NCBI RefSeq assembly: GCF_000725495.1
Contig: NZ_JNZD01000001.1
Location: 248,001 to 312,000, forward strand
DNA length: 64,000 bases
Reading direction: 5' to 3'
Source: Streptomyces aureus
GTDB lineage: Bacteria; Actinomycetota; Actinomycetes; Streptomycetales; Streptomycetaceae
Shown here: one piece after another, positions 59,869-64,000 of the stretch
Position numbering within the stretch: position 1 is the first letter of the stretch
Layout: every line of letters begins with the position of its first letter
Made by a program: the position numbers and the translations under genes
The notes under the pieces: generated by a model
The model's input: the letters and a program-made list of their open reading frames with translations, nothing else
What the model was told of the DNA's origin: nothing
The model's database searches: none

Positions 59869-59938
59869 GGCTTGATTCCTCGTCTCTGGAGACTGCTGCG
59901 TACCGGTGGGAGCATCTCTCAGTACTCTCACCCCACCC

Positions 59939-59965
59939 AACGGATCCTAAGGGGCTTCAATTCCC
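59939..59965 (-). promoter_or_regulatory. Sigma-R (SigR) type promoter of trxBA
   Basis: On the minus strand GGGAAT at 59965-59960 and GTT at 59941-59939 are separated by exactly 18 bases, matching the SigR consensus GGAAT-N18-GTT known for the S. coelicolor trxBA operon. Confidence 0.85.
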
Positions 59966-60037
59966 GCTGTGGCAGGGCACACGGAGATGCCTTGGCAGGG
60001 CCAACGCGGACCGGGTGCCGGACGGACGGGGACGCCC

Positions 60038-60946
60038 TCAGGAACGTGCGTACGACCGCGTCAGGAGCAGCTTGCCGGGTGACGGAGAGGACTGCTTCTG
60101 ACAGGACGCGTCCACGATGTACGCCGTGACCTTGGTCGTGTCGGAGCTGTCGGAGACGACCAGGAGATAGACGCCCTTCCCCTGGAACGATCCTTCCTTG
60201 GCGGCGAGGAGTGCTCCGGGGTCTCCGGTTCCCTGCTGGACGCACTGGGGAACGGCGGGGGTGGGAGTGATCAACGTCTTCACGCCGCCCGACTCCGTTC
60301 CGGCGTCCTGAGACTGGATGCCCCAGGGCTTGGCGCTGGCCGAGCCGTCACCCGACTTCTTGGTCTTCGCGAGAAGGGCCGAGACATCACCCTGAAGCGA
60401 CTTCTCGGAGAAGGTCTTCAGTGCCCCCGACTCGTGCCCCGAGGCGGTCTGTGTCGTCTTGCCGGCCCCGTCGTCGCCCAGGGACTGGACCAGGATCGCT
60501 CCCAGTCCCAGAGCCACCGCTGCGAGGGCCCCGGTGAGGACGACCGTCCTGCGACGGGCACGACGTGCTCGATGGGGGCGGCCGGGTCCGGTGGCCCCGC
60601 GGGGATGCCCCGACGGGCTGCCGACGGTCGACGTTTCACGTGAAACATGGGCTCGGTCGGCGTCCGCGTCGGCCGCCTCGTCGGGGGCCGTTGCGCCCAG
60701 CAGAGCTTCGGCGGCCAGAGCCGCGTTGATGCGTTCGGCCACATCGTCGGGCATCCGTGAGGGGCCCGGCAGGGTGCCGAGGAGATCGCGGATCTCCTCC
60801 AGGGAGTCGTACACGTCCGAGCAGAGCACACATGTGCCGAGGTGGTGCCGAACCTCCTCGGCGCGGGAGAGCGAGAGCAGACCTTCGGTGAGGTCGGAGA
60901 TTTCCGCGACGTCCGGGTGTCCGGCCTTGTCCGTCGTGGATGTCAC
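60038..60946 (-). CDS. Zinc-containing anti-sigma factor for SigM
   Basis: A 302-residue protein with an N-terminal anti-sigma domain carrying the ZAS motif His-x3-Cys-x2-Cys (HHLGTCVLC), one membrane helix (TVVLTGALAAVALGLGAILVQ, about 134-154) and an extracellular domain with two Cys near the C terminus. It should hold SigM inactive until an envelope signal arrives. The GTG start overlaps the sigM stop (GTGA). A parS site lies inside it, encoding VSRET. Confidence 0.88.
   Translation of the reverse strand: MTSTTDKAGHPDVAEISDLTEGLLSLSRAEEVRHHLGTCVLCSDVYDSLEEIRDLLGTLPGPSRMPDDVAERINAALAAEALLGATAPDEAADADADRAHVSRETSTVGSPSGHPRGATGPGRPHRARRARRRTVVLTGALAAVALGLGAILVQSLGDDGAGKTTQTASGHESGALKTFSEKSLQGDVSALLAKTKKSGDGSASAKPWGIQSQDAGTESGGVKTLITPTPAVPQCVQQGTGDPGALLAAKEGSFQGKGVYLLVVSDSSDTTKVTAYIVDASCQKQSSPSPGKLLLTRSYARS
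60633..60646. other. parS: parS site inside the anti-sigma gene
   Basis: Exact GTTTCACGTGAAAC within coding sequence. Confidence 0.9.
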
Positions 60947-61671
60947 GCCCGCCCACCTCCGCCCTTCACAGCAGCTGAATCGCTTGGCCCCGTGTCGCGG
61001 GGTCCCGGCTCGTGAGCTCCCGCTGCGGGTGGGACGGATGTCCCCTGCGTCCGGTTCCGTCCGCCGCCCGACTTCTTCTTCTCCTCGTCCGGGCTCTTCG
61101 CGCGGAGATGGGTGAGGAGGGGAAGGAGTCTGGCTCTGCCCCGGGCGCAGCGGCTCTTCACCGTGCCGGTCGGGACGTCGAGGATGCGGGCCGCCTCCGC
61201 GACGGGGTAGCCCTGCATGTCGACGAGGACGAGCGCGGCCCGCTGGTCGGGGGGAAGCGTGCCCAGAGCGCCGATGAGTTCGCGGTGGAGGTCATTGCGT
61301 TCGGCCGGGGCCGCGGCGGACTCGTGCGGCTCCAGGAGCTGCTCCAGCCGCTGGGTGTCGTCGACGGGGGAGGTCTTCCTGGAGGCGGCCTTGCGGGCCC
61401 GGTCCAGGCAGGCGTTCACCGTGATGCGGTGCAGCCAGGTCGTGACGGCCGACTGGCCCCGGAAGGTGTGGGCGGCCCGGTAGGCCGAGACGAGCGCGTC
61501 CTGGACGGCGTCAGCGGCCTCCTCGCGGTCTCCCAGCGTTCGCAGGGCCACGGCCCACAGCCGGTCGCGATGGCGCCGTACAAGCTCACCGAAGGCGTCC
61601 GGATCGCCTTCGACGTGGCGGGCCAGGAGGTCCTGATCGCTCGTACCGCCCTGTGCGGCTTCATCGGCCAT
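60943..61671 (-). CDS. sigM: ECF sigma factor SigM
   Basis: A 242-residue group IV sigma factor. Region 2 is FGELVRRHRDRLWAVALRTLGDREEAADAVQDALVSAYRAAHTFRGQSAVTTWLHRITVNACLDRARK, and region 4 is LPPDQRAALVLVDMQGYPVAEAARILDVPTGTVKSRCARGRARLLPLL. A disordered tail of about 60 residues follows. Position upstream of trxBA and beside murJ, together with the coupled anti-sigma gene, identifies it as the SigM orthologue. The ATG follows GGAGGGG. Confidence 0.92.
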   Translation of the reverse strand: MADEAAQGGTSDQDLLARHVEGDPDAFGELVRRHRDRLWAVALRTLGDREEAADAVQDALVSAYRAAHTFRGQSAVTTWLHRITVNACLDRARKAASRKTSPVDDTQRLEQLLEPHESAAAPAERNDLHRELIGALGTLPPDQRAALVLVDMQGYPVAEAARILDVPTGTVKSRCARGRARLLPLLTHLRAKSPDEEKKKSGGGRNRTQGTSVPPAAGAHEPGPRDTGPSDSAAVKGGGGRA

Positions 61672-61700
61672 CGGACCCCCCTCCCCTCCGTCGACGAGCG

Positions 61701-63419
61701 TCAGCCGCTGAACTTCACGTCCGTGATCGCCTGCTTGTAGCCGGCGCCGCTGTACTCGTCCTTGCCCGAGTAGGGGGCTGCGGTGATCCACACCAGCACA
61801 TAACGCGTCTTCACCGGCTTGGCCGCGGAGAGCTTCAGCAGGTTTCCTGAGGTGCTGGTGGGGCCCGTGATCTTCGTCATGGAGCCGATGGGCGCCGACG
61901 ACGACATCGAGTCGGCGGCGTACAGCGACATCGTCGTGCGGTTGCCGCCGTAGTTCAGCCCTATCGAGGCCGCGGACAGGCTCTGCGTGGACCCGAGGTC
62001 GTAGACGATGCCCACGCCCTCCTTGTACGGCGCCAGGACGGGACCGCCGCTGTACGAGTAGGTCCGCCAGTACGTCGTGCTGTCACCGTCGTAGGTGAGC
62101 TTCACGTCGGACGGGTGCTGGGGCTTGCCGTCCGGGTAGTACTCCTGGGCGTCCTTGATCGTGATCGGCCTGACCGGCGTGGTCTTGTTGCCGCTCTTCT
62201 CGTTGCCGTCGGTCGTCTGGGTCTTCTTGGTGTCGTCGGGCTTGTCCTGGTGCATGAGCGCGTCCGCGAGCTGCCAGCTGCCCAGACCCAGGGCGGCGAT
62301 GAGGAGGGCCGAGACGGCCCACTTCAGGGCCGTGCCGGTACGGCTCTGCAGCGGGGGCGGCGGAGACGGCAGGGGCTGGGTGACGCCGGGACGCGGCGCC
62401 TGACGGCCGTAGGTGCCCTGCTGGTACGTCGTGCGCTGGTACTCGGGCGGCGCGGTGAACGCGGGCTCCGGCGGGCGGATGCGGGGCATCTCGCCGATCG
62501 CCTTCACCAGCTCCTCCGGCGTGGTGCACGGGGACTCGTGGCGGGAGGCGGTCGCGCCGTCGTTGGCGAGCGCGCGCATGGCGAGCTCGGACAGGCCGCG
62601 GTGGACGCCTGCGCGCACCTGGTCGGGCGCGATGAGACCGACGCCCTTGGGCAGGCCGGACAGGCCGTAGGCGTCGTTCTCGTAGGGCCAGCGCTGGGTG
62701 AGTGCGGCGTACAGGAGTGCGCCGATCGCTTCCGTGTCGGTGCGCTGCGGGGTGTCGGAACTGATGCCGCGCAGCGCGGCGTTCACGGCGAGCCCGCGGA
62801 TGCGCCACTGGCCCGTCGACGTGCGCAGCACGGCGCCCGGGGTCAGCTTGAGGTGTGCGAGGCCTTCGCGGTGCGCGGCGGCCATGGCCCCCGCGACCTG
62901 ACTGACCATCTGGTACGCCTCGTGCACCTCGAGGGGTCCTGAGGCGAGGAGGGCGGTGAGCTCCGTGGCGTCCGGCAGCCACTCGTGCACCACGTACACG
63001 AGGTCGTTCTCCTCGACCGCGTCCAGGACCTGGACGAACCGGGGATCGCCCAGCAGGGCGGAGGAACGGGCCGCCGCCAGCACCGAGCGTGCGCGCGGAT
63101 GATCGGCGGGAAGCAGATGGACTCCGACGGCGCGGCGGAGCTTCTCGTCCATCGCGCGCCAACTGCTGAAACCGTCCAGTCGGGTGACGCACTCTTCGAG
63201 GCGGTAGCGCCTGGCGAGTTTGTAACCGCTGTGCAGTTCGGGCGGTGAGGCCTTTCCGGGACCCTCGGTCCCGCCGCTCCCCTGTGCCTCTTCGCTGTCC
63301 GTGTCCCGCTCCTGGTCGAGGGCCACCCCGTCGGACGTGGTTTGGTCCGCCTTGGCGGTCAGCGGCTCGTCACCGCTGTTGTCTGCCACGTCGACGGCAG
63401 CCGTGCTCCGTTCCGCCAC
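61701..63419 (-). CDS. MurJ-associated pseudokinase with discoidin-like outer domain
   Basis: A 572-residue protein starting with GTG about 9 bases after GGGGAGG; an in-frame ATG at 63443 is possible. Residues about 70-330 have a protein kinase fold, but the catalytic loop reads HLKLTPGAVL instead of HRDxKxxN and DFG is replaced (RGLAVNAAL), so it is a pseudokinase. A Pro-rich linker and one membrane helix (WAVSALLIAALGLGSWQLA) lead to an outer beta domain resembling discoidin/F5-8 type C. In mycobacteria the corresponding parts are fused to MviN (MurJ) and bind FhaA when phosphorylated by PknB. Confidence 0.85.
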   Translation of the reverse strand: MAERSTAAVDVADNSGDEPLTAKADQTTSDGVALDQERDTDSEEAQGSGGTEGPGKASPPELHSGYKLARRYRLEECVTRLDGFSSWRAMDEKLRRAVGVHLLPADHPRARSVLAAARSSALLGDPRFVQVLDAVEENDLVYVVHEWLPDATELTALLASGPLEVHEAYQMVSQVAGAMAAAHREGLAHLKLTPGAVLRTSTGQWRIRGLAVNAALRGISSDTPQRTDTEAIGALLYAALTQRWPYENDAYGLSGLPKGVGLIAPDQVRAGVHRGLSELAMRALANDGATASRHESPCTTPEELVKAIGEMPRIRPPEPAFTAPPEYQRTTYQQGTYGRQAPRPGVTQPLPSPPPPLQSRTGTALKWAVSALLIAALGLGSWQLADALMHQDKPDDTKKTQTTDGNEKSGNKTTPVRPITIKDAQEYYPDGKPQHPSDVKLTYDGDSTTYWRTYSYSGGPVLAPYKEGVGIVYDLGSTQSLSAASIGLNYGGNRTTMSLYAADSMSSSAPIGSMTKITGPTSTSGNLLKLSAAKPVKTRYVLVWITAAPYSGKDEYSGAGYKQAITDVKFSG

Positions 63420-63537
63420 CGTCGTCCCTGCCTCCCCATCCATTGCGCGCTGTCCGACGCAGAAACCAATTGTGCCCACAGTCCGGCGCTATGCACGACA
63501 CACGGCGACGGACGATGGTTGTGCGCGTACCCCCGCC

Positions 63538-64000
63538 TCAGCGCCCCAGGCGCCCGCGGACCATTCCGACCATTGAGTTGAGTTCTTCGATGCGCATCTT
63601 GCGCGCCGCGACGTAGAAGACCCCGAGCAGGGCGGCCGATCCGAGGACGAGCGCCGCGATCGAACCGATCGCGCCGTGTCCGAGGACCTGGGTGATCGCG
63701 AAGCCTACGGCGCCGCCCACCACGGCGCCAGGGACGGAGGCCAGGCACAGACGGGCGTACGTGCGCAGCACGCGGGCGCCGTCCAGGTCGCCGCCCAGGC
63801 GCCTGCGCAGCCGCTGCCAGGCGACCCCGACGCCCACGGCGTACGCGAGCCCGTACGCGCCGGCCATGCCGACGACCGCCCACTGCGCGGGCAGCACCAG
63901 GTAACAGACGGCCGAGGCGGCCGCGTTGACGGCGGCCACGATGACCGTGTTGTAGAAGGGGGTGCGGGTGTCCTCGTAGGCGTAGAAGCCGCGCAGGACC
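63538..64000 (-). CDS. murJ: Lipid II flippase MurJ (MviN), C-terminal part
   Basis: The window holds only the last 153 residues, beginning VLRGFYAYEDTRTPFYNTVIVAAVNAA, a conserved MOP/MviN segment, and ending with several membrane helices and a basic tail. MurJ flips lipid II across the membrane for peptidoglycan synthesis. It is 118 bases upstream of the pseudokinase gene on the same strand. The 5' end lies beyond the window. Confidence 0.92.
   Translation of the reverse strand, partial: VLRGFYAYEDTRTPFYNTVIVAAVNAAASAVCYLVLPAQWAVVGMAGAYGLAYAVGVGVAWQRLRRRLGGDLDGARVLRTYARLCLASVPGAVVGGAVGFAITQVLGHGAIGSIAALVLGSAALLGVFYVAARKMRIEELNSMVGMVRGRLGR

Overview
The window is high-GC actinobacterial chromosome. 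The order fhaA-fhaB-pstP-rodA/ftsW-pbpA-pknB, class E sortases, crgA, gyrA/gyrB, recF, dnaN-oriC-dnaA, rpmH-rnpA-yidD-yidC-jag-rsmG-parA-parB, trxBA, sigM and murJ is the classical origin region of Streptomyces. GTG starts are frequent, and the sortases, CrgA and ParAB/parS array fit a mycelial sporulating organism. I cannot name the species.

Region 1, about 1-11.2 kb, is accessory. It starts with an arsenic cassette: an aquaglyceroporin, a flavin monooxygenase-like protein, a DinB-fold protein, an ArsR repressor with an ArsN1-like N-acetyltransferase on the other strand, and a divergent flavoprotein-ArsI-MFS operon behind two matching ArsR boxes. A gene-poor stretch with one hypothetical gene follows. 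Next come an XRE-type regulator facing a tyrosine-recombinase-fold gene, which is frameshifted and lacks recognisable catalytic residues, and a coupled DDE transposase-like gene with an intact D-D-E triad. This region ends at the 3' end of a tRNA-Leu gene. I saw no second copy of the tRNA end inside the window, so the left border of any island lies outside it or has decayed.

Region 2, 11.3-20 kb, is the cell-wall and growth phosphosignalling operon: two FHA proteins, PP2C phosphatase, SEDS glycosyltransferase, class B PBP and a PASTA kinase. Region 3, 20-28 kb, holds a small secreted protein, three class E-type sortases with an anthranilate/PABA-type amidotransferase, a DUF881 protein, CrgA, a compact DnaA-box cluster, a rhomboid protease and a cyclophilin. 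Region 4, 28-38.5 kb, has tRNA-Ala, tRNA-Ile, a DNA-binding regulator with a Ser/Thr kinase, a large exported membrane protein, a DLW-39 peptide, a FUSC-type membrane protein and about 950 bp of degenerate repeats without a convincing gene.

Region 5, 38.5-64 kb, is the replication and segregation core. On the minus strand are gyrA, gyrB, dciA-like, recF, gnd, dnaN, oriC and dnaA. On the plus strand are rpmH, rnpA, yidD, yidC, jag, rsmG, parA and parB. Then on the minus strand come trxB-trxA with a sigma-R type promoter, sigM with its anti-sigma factor, a pseudokinase and murJ, which is cut by the window end. Seven exact or one-mismatch parS sites occur from 24 to 61 kb, four of them in 55-61 kb near parAB and three of the seven inside coding sequence in or after parA.

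Functional links: FhaA, PknB, the pseudokinase and MurJ form the mycobacterial-type regulatory circuit for lipid II export. DnaA boxes upstream of dnaA, recF and parA and near crgA could tie replication initiation to segregation and division.
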